NCBI GenBank assembly: GCA_965228165.1
Contig: CBDDHB010000003.1
Span: forward strand, 372,001 to 436,000
Reading direction: 5' to 3'
DNA length: 64,000 nucleotides
Origin: Oleispirillum sp965228165
Lineage (GTDB): Bacteria > Pseudomonadota > Alphaproteobacteria > Rhodospirillales > Rhodospirillaceae
Part shown: positions 56,954-64,000 of the stretch, in pieces
How the letters are laid out: the number at the start of each line of letters is the position of its first letter
Numbering within the stretch: the stretch's first letter is position 1
The notes under the pieces: generated by a model
Databases searched by the model: none
What the model was told of the DNA's origin: nothing
The model's input: the letters and a program-made list of their open reading frames with translations, nothing else
Position numbers and translations under genes: made by a program

Positions 56954-59900
56954 TCAGTTGATGCCGCTTAAGCCCGCGGCCTTCATCCGCGCCTTGTATT
57001 CGGCCATGAAGGAACGGAAGTTTTCCGCCTGCTTGATCTGCTCCTCGACCGCCGCCATGTCGATCAGACCGGCCTGCGCCCGGTTGGTCAGAAGGTTGAA
57101 GGCGTCGAATTCCGGCGTCGCGTTCATGAACGGCAGGTAATCGCGGCGCAGCTGCGCGATCTCGCGCCGCTGGTCGGACAGGCGCAGCGCGGTCACCCAT
57201 TGCAGCACCCGCTGGCGCATCTCGGCCGGCATCTGGCTGCCCGGTTCGGGGGCGCGCACGGTGCGCGACAGGGCCTCCGCCGCGCCCACCCAATCCTTGC
57301 GCCGCCACTGAATTTCCGCCTTCAGCAGGTTGGCGTCGTCGCTCATGTCGGCGGCGACGATCTGCAACGCCCGGTCCGACTGATCCAGGTCGGCTAGCGC
57401 GCGGGCGCGCAATTGGTCGGCCTGACGGCGCATCTCCGGCGGCATCTCCGGGGTTTCGCCCTTTTTCAGGGCGGCCAGGGCCAGGGCCGGCTTCTTGTTC
57501 AACAGGTGGACCAGGGCAAGGCGCACCCCGATGCGGCTTTTTTCGGCGCCCGACAGGCGGGTGTCCACCTGATGCTCCAGAAGCTGCGCCGCCTGATCGA
57601 GAAGATCCACCGCGACCAGCCGGTCGGCGAGCTTGCGGATCATCTCGTCGCCCTCCGCACCGGGCGGAGTGAGTTCGCGGAATTCCTCGAACAGGGCGAT
57701 GGCGCGCACCGGCGGCATGTCGTCGGCGCGGTCGTTCAGGTACAGTTCGCGGAAGGTGGTGCGCATCAGCTCGGCGATGTCCTTGACCCCGGCGGTCTGA
57801 CGGAAATAGCCGGCCATCTGCTTCAGCACCCGCAGGCCGTCGCTATAGCGCTTCGCCTTCAACTGCATCTCGGCCAGGGTCTTCAGCAGATTGTATTCGA
57901 AATCGTCGCCCCGCCAGGCGAAACGCAGGCGGTCCAGGCCGTCGATCGCCTCGTCGTCGGTGATCTTGCCCATCTTGCGCATCAGGATGATGCGGTCGAA
58001 GGCGGCGCGCGCCCGGAAGGGGCGGACCATCATCTCTTCCGCCTTCGTCCAGTCGTCGATCGCGGTTTCCAGGGCGCCCGAGGCGGCGTTCATCCGCCCG
58101 GTCAGATAGGCGGTCTCGGCCCGTTCGGCGGTGGTCAGGTCGTCGCGCTTGGCGATTTCCAGGAAATTGCGCACCCCGACGTCGTCGCCGGCGTCGGCCA
58201 GCGCCTGGGCGGCGGCCAGCGCCAGACGGGAGCGCAGACGCGGCGGATAGTCCTTGAGCAGCGGGGCGGAGGCGCGCGCCACCAGCACCGCCTCGGCCTT
58301 GGCGTCCTTGTCCTCGCCTTCCAGCGCCGCCAGAGCGCGCCAGAACTTCGCCTCCGCCGAGCCGCCCAGGACCTCGTGCCCCAGATCGCGCACCGCGTCG
58401 GCGGGACGGTGCAGCAGGAAGGCCGCGCCGCCACGCACCGACAGGAATTCGGGCAGGTTCTGCGCCTGAGGATCGTCGGCGGAGACCACCTTCAGCACGC
58501 CCAGCGCCTCGGCCCCCAGGCCGTGCGCGAAATAGAACCGCGCCAGGTCCATCCGCGCCCGGTTGCGGCGATCGTCGGAAGCGGCGACCACCGCGCCGAT
58601 CAGGCGGAGCTGGTCCTCGACGAAGGCCTCCTCGCCGCCGCGAATCCAGGCCTTAAGGTCGAAGGCCTTGGACAACGGCGTGTCGGAGACCTCGGCCTCC
58701 AGCGCCACCGCCGAGGACGCCTGACCCGACAGGCGCATCCCCCCCTTGCGCGTCACCTCGATGCCGGTGCGTCCGGAGACCACCTCCACCTCGTCGGCGC
58801 GCGGCACCACCACCCCCTGCGCGGTCGTCGGCAGAATCGCATCGATGGTGCGGCGTTCCGGCGCGACGCCGTAGCCGAGCGGAATCACCGGCACCACCCA
58901 CAGGGTATCGCCAACCTCCGGATCGACCAGGGCGAGCGGCGCGCCGCCCTCGTTCATCGGCAGGAACAGGCGCGGCCCGCCCGGCGCGGTCAGTTGCGGA
59001 ATGACGTCGATGGAACGCATCGGGCGCAGCGGCTGCAACATGAAATCGACGATCCAGAGCAACCCTTCGCGGCGCAGGCTGGGGTTGTAGCCCGGTTGCA
59101 CCACCAGACGGACCACCGTGGCGCGGCCGCTGGGGAACTGTTCGATGTCGTCGACCACGCCCTTGCCCATCCGGCGCATCAGGGCAAGATCGACCGAATG
59201 GGGCCGGTCGAAGACGATCCAGACGTACCCGGCGCGGCGGAACACCGCCGCCCCGGTCGGCTGGTCCCACGAAAAGCTCAAGCTGACCACCCGCCCGGCC
59301 TCCGTCGGGGCGACCGGCACGGTTTCCACCTTGGCGACCGGAACGGCGGCGGGTTTGGCGGGCTCGCCGCCCTTCGCCCTGGCGGCGGGCGGCGCGGGTG
59401 GCTCCTTGGCGGCGGGCGGCGCGGCGGTGGCGCGGGTCGGCACGTCGATGGCGATGCCGTTCGCGCCCACCCGGAAATGCTTGGGCAGGGCAGCGGCGGG
59501 CAGCGACACCACCAGCGGATTGCGGTCGTCCTCGCGCACCGACTTCAAGGCGGCGGGCAATTGGGCGCGCAGACGGGCAAGATCGATGCGACCGGGGGAT
59601 TCAAAACGGACGAAGGCGCGGCCGTCCTCGAACGACACCGCATAGCCGGTGGCGCGCGGCCAGTCGAAGACCAGCCGGGTGTAGTCCGGGTGGGCGCCGA
59701 CCCGCACCGGCACCGCCCCGGCGGGCGGGGCGACGGCGGGCTGGCCGGAAGGAGAAGCGGCGGGCGGCGCGCCCCGAACCTCGACCAGATCGAGAACCAC
59801 CGACGCGCCGAAATTCCGCGTCCGCAGGGTATGGTCGCCGCGCAGATCGAAGACGATGCGGCGGTTGCCATCCTCGCGTCGCGCCGCGCGCAGATAGGTC

Positions 59901-60124
59901 GGCAGACGCGACACCAGAACCGCCGGGTCGGACTCCACCGCGCGGTCGAAGGAAACGATCAGGCGGTCGCCTTCGATGCGCGCGGTGTGCCCCACCGGCT
60001 GCGGCCATTCGAAAACCAGGCGCCCGAAACCTTCGTGCACCCCGGCCCGCATCTCAAGGCTTTGCGCCGCCGCCGGAAGACCCATCCCCCACAGCAGCAG
60101 AACCGCCAGAACAACGCCACGCAA
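56954..60124 (-). CDS. Large periplasmic beta/TPR-like protein of the motility cluster
   Basis: A secreted protein of 1056 or more residues that I do not recognise. The signal peptide is VVLAVLLLWGMGLPAAAQS. Residues about 20-115, 135-225 and 280-375 are three similar beta-rich units with the pattern GRLVFEWPQPVGHTARIEGD / TRLVFDWPRATGYAV / LSFSWDQPTGAAVFRRAGY, resembling AMIN-type envelope domains. Residues about 510-1050 are helical pairs of the TPR type (ARFYFAHGLGAEALGVL, AETAYLTGRMNAASGALE). The only in-frame start after the previous gene is TTG 60124. The ATG at 60146, which overlaps the motB stop (ATGA), is out of frame by one base because of a run of eight Gs; with one G fewer the protein would begin MMGGRILLRGVV. 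It is last in the motility operon. Confidence 0.8.
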   Translation of the reverse strand: MRGVVLAVLLLWGMGLPAAAQSLEMRAGVHEGFGRLVFEWPQPVGHTARIEGDRLIVSFDRAVESDPAVLVSRLPTYLRAARREDGNRRIVFDLRGDHTLRTRNFGASVVLDLVEVRGAPPAASPSGQPAVAPPAGAVPVRVGAHPDYTRLVFDWPRATGYAVSFEDGRAFVRFESPGRIDLARLRAQLPAALKSVREDDRNPLVVSLPAAALPKHFRVGANGIAIDVPTRATAAPPAAKEPPAPPAARAKGGEPAKPAAVPVAKVETVPVAPTEAGRVVSLSFSWDQPTGAAVFRRAGYVWIVFDRPHSVDLALMRRMGKGVVDDIEQFPSGRATVVRLVVQPGYNPSLRREGLLWIVDFMLQPLRPMRSIDVIPQLTAPGGPRLFLPMNEGGAPLALVDPEVGDTLWVVPVIPLGYGVAPERRTIDAILPTTAQGVVVPRADEVEVVSGRTGIEVTRKGGMRLSGQASSAVALEAEVSDTPLSKAFDLKAWIRGGEEAFVEDQLRLIGAVVAASDDRRNRARMDLARFYFAHGLGAEALGVLKVVSADDPQAQNLPEFLSVRGGAAFLLHRPADAVRDLGHEVLGGSAEAKFWRALAALEGEDKDAKAEAVLVARASAPLLKDYPPRLRSRLALAAAQALADAGDDVGVRNFLEIAKRDDLTTAERAETAYLTGRMNAASGALETAIDDWTKAEEMMVRPFRARAAFDRIILMRKMGKITDDEAIDGLDRLRFAWRGDDFEYNLLKTLAEMQLKAKRYSDGLRVLKQMAGYFRQTAGVKDIAELMRTTFRELYLNDRADDMPPVRAIALFEEFRELTPPGAEGDEMIRKLADRLVAVDLLDQAAQLLEHQVDTRLSGAEKSRIGVRLALVHLLNKKPALALAALKKGETPEMPPEMRRQADQLRARALADLDQSDRALQIVAADMSDDANLLKAEIQWRRKDWVGAAEALSRTVRAPEPGSQMPAEMRQRVLQWVTALRLSDQRREIAQLRRDYLPFMNATPEFDAFNLLTNRAQAGLIDMAAVEEQIKQAENFRSFMAEYKARMKAAGLSGIN

Positions 60125-60142
60125 CAGGATCCGCCCCCCCCA

Positions 60143-60880
60143 TCATTCCCGTCTCCAACCGGGCAGGATCACAATATCGACGCGACGCGCCAAAACCAAG
60201 CGTTCGGCGGCAGGGACTTCGGGCAGATCGCCGAAACGCGCGTCCGCCAGACCGTAGACGCGGATCGTCTGGCGCACCCCGACGCCGCGCAGATGGTTGG
60301 CCACCGCCCCGGCGCGGGCGAGCGAGAATTCCCAGTTCGACCCATAGGCGCCGCCGCCTTCGGCCATCGGCGAGGTATGGGCGGCCACCGCGATCTGGTT
60401 GGCGAGGCCGTTCAGAACCTCGCCGATCGACGACAGCACCGGCCGCGCGGCGGGAGCGATGGCGACGCCGCCGTCGGCGAACAGGGCCCCGGCGGGCAGC
60501 GACAGCACCAGCCGGTCGCCGGTGAGGCGCACCGTCGCCGCCTTGAGCAGCGGCGTGTCGGCGACCACCGCCTCGAACAGGCTGGCAAGATAGGGCAGGC
60601 TCATCGCGTCGGGCGGCGAGACCTGCTCGATGTTGCGAATCGCCGCGCCGGTCTTCGCCGGAGAATCGACCGTCGGGTTGAGACTGCGGGACAGCGCGTC
60701 CACCACGTCCTGCCAGCGATCGTCCTTGACCCCGGAAACCGCGAACAGCAGCACGAAAAAGGTCAGCATCAACGAGACCAGATCGGCAAAGGTCAGCATC
60801 CAGGCGCCCGTCGGAACCGGCGGCGGCGGCGCCTCGGGTTCGCCGCCTTCCCAGGCGATCAGGGCGGCGGGATCGATCAT
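60143..60880 (-). CDS. motB: MotB-like stator protein with canonical Asp
   Basis: A 245-residue stator-B-type protein. A short cytoplasmic start leads to one membrane helix (about 27-50) carrying the ion-binding Asp33 in WMLTFADLVSLMLTFFVLL, the MotB/PomB signature. The periplasmic part (about 110-245) is an OmpA-like peptidoglycan-binding domain (VAAHTSPMAEGG, FSLARAGAVANHLRGVGV, ARRVDIVI). Its ATG overlaps the stop of the MotB-like gene upstream. No motA is in the window. Confidence 0.9.
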   Translation of the reverse strand: MIDPAALIAWEGGEPEAPPPPVPTGAWMLTFADLVSLMLTFFVLLFAVSGVKDDRWQDVVDALSRSLNPTVDSPAKTGAAIRNIEQVSPPDAMSLPYLASLFEAVVADTPLLKAATVRLTGDRLVLSLPAGALFADGGVAIAPAARPVLSSIGEVLNGLANQIAVAAHTSPMAEGGGAYGSNWEFSLARAGAVANHLRGVGVRQTIRVYGLADARFGDLPEVPAAERLVLARRVDIVILPGWRRE

Positions 60881-61563
60881 CGCCGCTCCTCCGCCTCGAT
60901 CCGCCGTTCCTCGTCGGCGACCGCGCGGAAAACCAAGCGCGCCTCCGTCGGGTCGCCCTCCTCGATCGCCACCGCCACCGCCTGGCGGGGCGTTCCCTCC
61001 GCGACGAAGGCCCGCGCGATCACTCCGGCGCGGCGCACCGCCAGGGTTTCCGTCTCCGGCAAGGTGCGTTCGCCGATGCCGAACCGCGCCTCGACCTCAT
61101 ACCGCAGGCCGGGCGGCGGCAGGGACAGCGACGACACCAGTTGCGCGATGGCGCGGCGCTGCGCCGGGCGCAGGGCGTCGGTGTCGTGTTCAAACAGGGA
61201 ATCGACGTGGAAGCGCATTTCCATCAGGCGTCCCGGCTGCACCACGGCGATCCGCGCCGCCGGAATCGCGGTCTCGTAGACCTCGGCGGCGCGATCGAAA
61301 AACACCGACGGCGAGACGAAAGTTTCCAGGTCCGAGGAAAAGCCGCGCGCCTCGCTCCGCGCCTGGTCCACGGCGAACTGCGCGGTGACGCGCTCCATGA
61401 TCTCGCGGCTTTTCGCATTCTCGCCGTTGGAGATCGCCACCAGCAGGATGAAGAACGCCAGAAGCAGCAGATACAACGACAAAAACAGGGCGACCGTCCC
61501 GCCACCCCGCCGTGCCGCGTCGGCTTCGCCCGTTCCGTAATATCCCGTGGTCGCGCCCGGCAT
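60877..61563 (-). CDS. MotB-like protein lacking the ion-binding Asp
   Basis: A 228-residue protein with the same plan as its neighbour: cytoplasmic start, one membrane helix (VALFLSLYLLLLAFFILLVAI), a long periplasmic helix (about 50-75) and an OmpA-like domain (ALRPAQRRAIAQLVSSL, AVRRAGVIARAFVAEG). In the helix the Asp expected at the FADL position is replaced by Ser-Leu, so it should not conduct ions by the MotB mechanism. It is coupled to the canonical motB by an ATGA overlap and lies 53 bases after cheZ. It may pair with MotB or act as an anchoring protein. Confidence 0.78.
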   Translation of the reverse strand: MPGATTGYYGTGEADAARRGGGTVALFLSLYLLLLAFFILLVAISNGENAKSREIMERVTAQFAVDQARSEARGFSSDLETFVSPSVFFDRAAEVYETAIPAARIAVVQPGRLMEMRFHVDSLFEHDTDALRPAQRRAIAQLVSSLSLPPPGLRYEVEARFGIGERTLPETETLAVRRAGVIARAFVAEGTPRQAVAVAIEEGDPTEARLVFRAVADEERRIEAEERR

Positions 61564-61616
61564 CGCCGCATGCTCCGGATCGTATGTTGCCGATCGGTCG
61601 CCCCGGAAGCCGGGGA

Positions 61617-62285
61617 TCAGCCCAGGCTCGCCAGCAGCGCGTCGATATCGTCCTGGCTGGCCGCGCTGTCGGGACGCTGCGGCCCGTTCAACAGGTGCGC
61701 GTCCTCGCGCGCGGGCGGCGCCTCGGCGGCATCGCCGCGCTTGTCGCGCTCGCTTTTCAGGACTTCCTCGATCTCGGCGCCGAAGGCGGAGACCAGGGTG
61801 TTCACCCGCGTTTCGATCTGCCTGAAGGTGTTGACCACCTTGGAAATCCGCTGCCCGGTCAGATCCTGGAAGTTGCAGCCCTCGTAGATGCGCATGGTGG
61901 CGTTGCTCAAGGCCTCGCCCGCCGTGGCGTCGACGGTGGGAATCACCGCCTCGATCGCCTCCACCGCGTCGAGAATGGTGTTGGCGGCGGTCTCGGTGGA
62001 CTGCACGATGGCGTCCAGTTCGTCGGTGGCGTTCGGCAGGAACTCGTCCTTGATCTCGTCGGGACGGATGTCGGCGATCTCTTGCTTGGTCTTGCGGATG
62101 ATCACCGCCAGGGCTTCGAGTTCGTTATAGACGCGAAGTTCGCCGGAACTGATCTCGCCGCTCATGGTGTCGAGGATGGCGCGCACCACCTCGACCACGT
62201 CGTCCAACGACACAGCGTTGCCCTGGGCCGCGCGAATCAGGTCGAGGCGCTTTTGCAGGGCGGTTTCGGCATCGTCGTGTGTCAT
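61617..62285 (-). CDS. cheZ: Protein phosphatase CheZ
   Basis: Dephosphorylates CheY-P. 222 residues, nearly all helical. The catalytic segment with Asp and Gln is NFQDLTGQRISKVV at about 140-152, and the C-terminal CheY-tethering peptide is SQDDIDALLASLG. Both match the E. coli protein plan. It lies 40 bases after cheY in the same operon. Confidence 0.93.
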   Translation of the reverse strand: MTHDDAETALQKRLDLIRAAQGNAVSLDDVVEVVRAILDTMSGEISSGELRVYNELEALAVIIRKTKQEIADIRPDEIKDEFLPNATDELDAIVQSTETAANTILDAVEAIEAVIPTVDATAGEALSNATMRIYEGCNFQDLTGQRISKVVNTFRQIETRVNTLVSAFGAEIEEVLKSERDKRGDAAEAPPAREDAHLLNGPQRPDSAASQDDIDALLASLG

Positions 62286-62325
62286 CGCGTGCTCCCTTGG
62301 CCGGCACCTCGCGACGTGAAAACCG

Positions 62326-62715
62326 TCAGAAATCGCCCAGGACGCTGGACATCTTGGTCTTCAGGGTTTCGGCGTTGAAGGGCTTGACGATATAGTTGGA
62401 AACCCCGGCCTGCTTCGCCGCGATGACGTTCTCGGTCTTGCTTTCCGCCGTCACCATGATGAAGGGCAGCCCCTTGAGGTGGGCGTCGGCGCGGACCTCG
62501 CACAGGAGCTGCAATCCGGTCATCGGCTCCATGTTCCAGTCCGAGATGACCAGCCCATAGGTGTTCCCCGAACGCAGCATCTGAAGCGCCATGCTGCCGT
62601 CGGTCGCTTCGTCGATGTTATCGAAACCCAGTTGTTTCAGCAGGTTACGAATAATGCGCAGCATCGTCTTGTAGTCGTCGACGATGAGGATGCGCATGTT
62701 CTTGTCAACAGCCAT
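62326..62715 (-). CDS. cheY: Chemotaxis response regulator CheY
   Basis: A 129-residue single-domain receiver. The acidic pair is in ILIVDDYKTM, the phospho-Asp in ISDWNMEPMTGL, the Thr/Ser in IMVTAES and the Lys in NYIVKPFNA. The motif DWNMPxMxG with Glu for Pro is a small variation. The ATG at 62715 follows GAGAGG; an upstream ATG would add eight residues. CheY-P binds the flagellar switch to change rotation. Confidence 0.95.
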   Translation of the reverse strand: MAVDKNMRILIVDDYKTMLRIIRNLLKQLGFDNIDEATDGSMALQMLRSGNTYGLVISDWNMEPMTGLQLLCEVRADAHLKGLPFIMVTAESKTENVIAAKQAGVSNYIVKPFNAETLKTKMSSVLGDF

Positions 62716-62739
62716 GGGGACCTCTCCCGAAGGGACCAT

Positions 62740-62860
62740 TCATCCGAGACATTAACCGCTAATGCCGCTTGCAGAAACGGAATTATAACGCTGGGGTATA
62801 AAGGAAGCCAAGCAATCGACGCAAGGGTTTTCGCAGTTCCCCCCCCGAGCGAACCTTATC
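62740..62860. other. Gap between MotE-like gene and cheY
   Basis: A 121-base gap with AT-richer stretches (TTATAACGCTGGGGTATAAAGG) and a run of eight Cs at 62841-62848. A TTAA at 62753 is half a CtrA site. A cheY promoter may lie here, but no clear consensus is visible. Confidence 0.3.
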
Positions 62861-63553
62861 CTACCGCTTCACCCCCGCCTCGCCGACCAGATCAGCGGGA
62901 AGCTGCATCTGGGTGGCGAGTTCGGCGGTCACCGCGTTGGCGCGATCCGACGACATCTCGGCCAGGATCGCCGCCGAGGAACGTTCCTTCATCCCCTTGA
63001 ACACCCGGATCAGGATCGGCATGTCCATTTGCTCGAAGATGCGGGCCGCGTCCTTCGGCTTCATCGTCTGGTAGATCTTGACCAGATTCTCGATCTTCTT
63101 GTTCTCCTGATCCTCGTGCTTCTCGATCAGACCTTCGATCGTCGCCTGGATTTCGCGCAGCTTCTGGATCTTCGCCTCGATCTGGGTCTCCGCGGCGGAG
63201 AGCACCGCCAGACGCTGATCGAGTTCGCGCTCGCGCTGTTCGATCGCCTCGCGCCGCGCCGCCAGACTTTGCAGGACCTCGATCTCCGACTGGGAGAACC
63301 CGGCGGGTTCGCTCATCCCCGGCAACGGCGCGGCGTCGCCGGACTGACCGGCCCCCGGCGCGCGCGCCGGGGCGGCCTGCGCCAGGACGGGAGAGATCAG
63401 CGGCTGCTCCGCCACCAAGCCCACCGCCGCCGGAGACGCGCCGCCGTTCTGCCACAGGCTGCCCAGCCGCGCCCCGAACATCAGGGCTCCCGCCAGAATG
63501 AACAACGGCAGCAGGCGGAAGCGCGGGGTGGAGAGAAGCGGTTTCTTGTCCAT
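62861..63553 (-). CDS. MotE-like motility protein
   Basis: A 230-residue protein with one N-terminal membrane helix (about 13-33), a Pro/Ala-rich linker, a long coiled coil (about 85-150, e.g. IEQRERELDQRLAVLSAAET), and a C-terminal MgtE-N/FliG-like domain (YQTMKPKDAARIFEQMDMP, ILAEMSSDRANAVTAELA). This is the plan of MotE, which in rhizobia acts as a periplasmic chaperone for motor protein MotC. It lies 12 bases after the DUF6468 gene and upstream of cheY. Confidence 0.85.
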   Translation of the reverse strand: MDKKPLLSTPRFRLLPLFILAGALMFGARLGSLWQNGGASPAAVGLVAEQPLISPVLAQAAPARAPGAGQSGDAAPLPGMSEPAGFSQSEIEVLQSLAARREAIEQRERELDQRLAVLSAAETQIEAKIQKLREIQATIEGLIEKHEDQENKKIENLVKIYQTMKPKDAARIFEQMDMPILIRVFKGMKERSSAAILAEMSSDRANAVTAELATQMQLPADLVGEAGVKR

Positions 63554-63565
63554 CGTTTCCCCGTT

Positions 63566-64000
63566 CTAACGCGACGCCCGGATGGCGCGCAGAAGCTGAC
63601 GCTCCGCCTCGGAGCGTTCGTCGTCGCGGACCTCGGGCCCGCCCGCGTCCTCGGCCAGAAGCGCGGACAGCAGCGTCGGCCCCGGCGAGATGCCGCCGAC
63701 GACGCGCGCGCCTTCGCCGATTTCGCGCACCTTGTCCATGCCCAGGGGCTCCGGCAGGTCGGCGGGCATCCCGGCTTCGGGATTGAGGCCGGGGCGCGCC
63801 GCGCCCCGCGCCTCGCGCAGCTGCGCCTCCAGCCGGTTGGCCATGCTGTCGGCGCGTTCGGTCATGAAGGCCAGATCGTCGCGCAGGGTCTGCGCCTTTT
63901 CCATCGAGGTCTGAAGAGCCTCGCCGACTTCCTGCACCGCGCGGCGCATCTTCGGGATTCCCGCCTCGGCCCGCGTCGTCGCCTCCTGGAAGGAGGCGAT
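63566..64000 (-). CDS. DUF6468-type flagellar-cluster protein (5' end beyond window)
   Basis: The 3' part of a gene that runs off the right edge; at least 144 residues. The start SFQEATTRAEAGIPKMRRAV is a coiled-coil helix, continued by MTERADSMANRLEAQLREA, with an acidic/Arg-rich tail ERSEAERQLLRAIRASR. This pattern fits the DUF6468 proteins found beside motE and fliM in Rhodospirillales (from memory of the family). No start codon inside the window need be the real one, as the frame is open to base 64000. Confidence 0.7.
   Translation of the reverse strand: MASFQEATTRAEAGIPKMRRAVQEVGEALQTSMEKAQTLRDDLAFMTERADSMANRLEAQLREARGAARPGLNPEAGMPADLPEPLGMDKVREIGEGARVVGGISPGPTLLSALLAEDAGGPEVRDDERSEAERQLLRAIRASR

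Noticed and set aside
57413..61279. 1288-codon open frame antisense to the motility genes
   Set aside because: Same reason: Arg/Gly/His-rich translation with no domain, opposite to clear MotB-like and signal-peptide coding.

Overview
The window is GC-rich, gene-dense chromosomal DNA from an alphaproteobacterium. The best fit is a Rhodospirillales or magnetospirillum-like lineage. The reasons are the linkage of icd, alaS, recA, cckA and the flagellar export genes flhB-fliR-fliQ-fliE-flgC-flgB, a CheZ/CheY/MotE/DUF6468 motility block, an SOS box of the alphaproteobacterial GAAC-N7-GAAC type, and a two-subunit glycine decarboxylase. This placement is inferred from gene content; no phylogeny was run.

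Layout. 0-5 kb: the 3' part of glgC, an OsmC-family gene, a broken thiC joined head-to-head to a broken metallo-hydrolase, queF and an unrecognised gene. 5.1-11.7 kb: a translationally coupled signalling operon made of a large hybrid histidine kinase with three receivers, CheR, a receiver-less CheB and a REC-GGDEF protein. 11.7-20.3 kb: a P1 peptidase, a DsbA-like protein, tRNA-Gly, folE, chorismate mutase, a TPR/glycosyltransferase-like gene, a cyclase-hemerythrin fusion and a FecR-RTX surface protein. 20.3-21.2 kb: a gene-free stretch of repeats ending in a terminator and tRNA-Gln. 21.4-25.5 kb: two nucleotide-sugar genes, a BrnT-type toxin-antitoxin pair and a DUF554 pseudogene. 25.5-30.3 kb: the glycine cleavage operon gcvT-H-PA-PB behind a tandem glycine riboswitch. 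30.4-41.5 kb: an RND efflux pair, a DUF2087 gene, pssA-psd, a LysM protein, icd, and a small MerR-CMD-NHL operon with a MerR-type promoter. 41.7-56.8 kb: alaS, recA, cckA, two divergent flagellar export clusters, an orphan amino-acid binding protein and speD-speE. 57-64 kb: a motility operon (DUF6468, MotE-like, cheY, cheZ, two MotB-like proteins, a 1056-residue periplasmic protein).

How the parts work together. Motility and its control dominate the right third. CckA, at the end of the flagellar operon, is the usual top kinase of the CtrA pathway, and a near-consensus CtrA site lies in the divergent flagellar promoter region. The 5-12 kb signalling operon has adaptation enzymes but no chemoreceptor, CheA or CheW, and its kinase carries a tandem Glu/Gln-rich coiled coil. 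I consider it the best candidate in the window for an under-described system. The second is the paired stator-B module at 60-61.6 kb, where one paralogue lacks the ion-binding Asp.

Integrity. Several genes carry lesions. Four involve G/C homopolymers of 7-8 bases (FecR-RTX, RND permease, NHL protein, and the start of the 1056-residue protein). One is in a GGGC repeat (thiC). Two look like deletions (thiC/hydrolase junction, CMD gene), and DUF554 has two independent hits. Homopolymer indels may be read errors or phase-variable tracts; sequence alone cannot decide.
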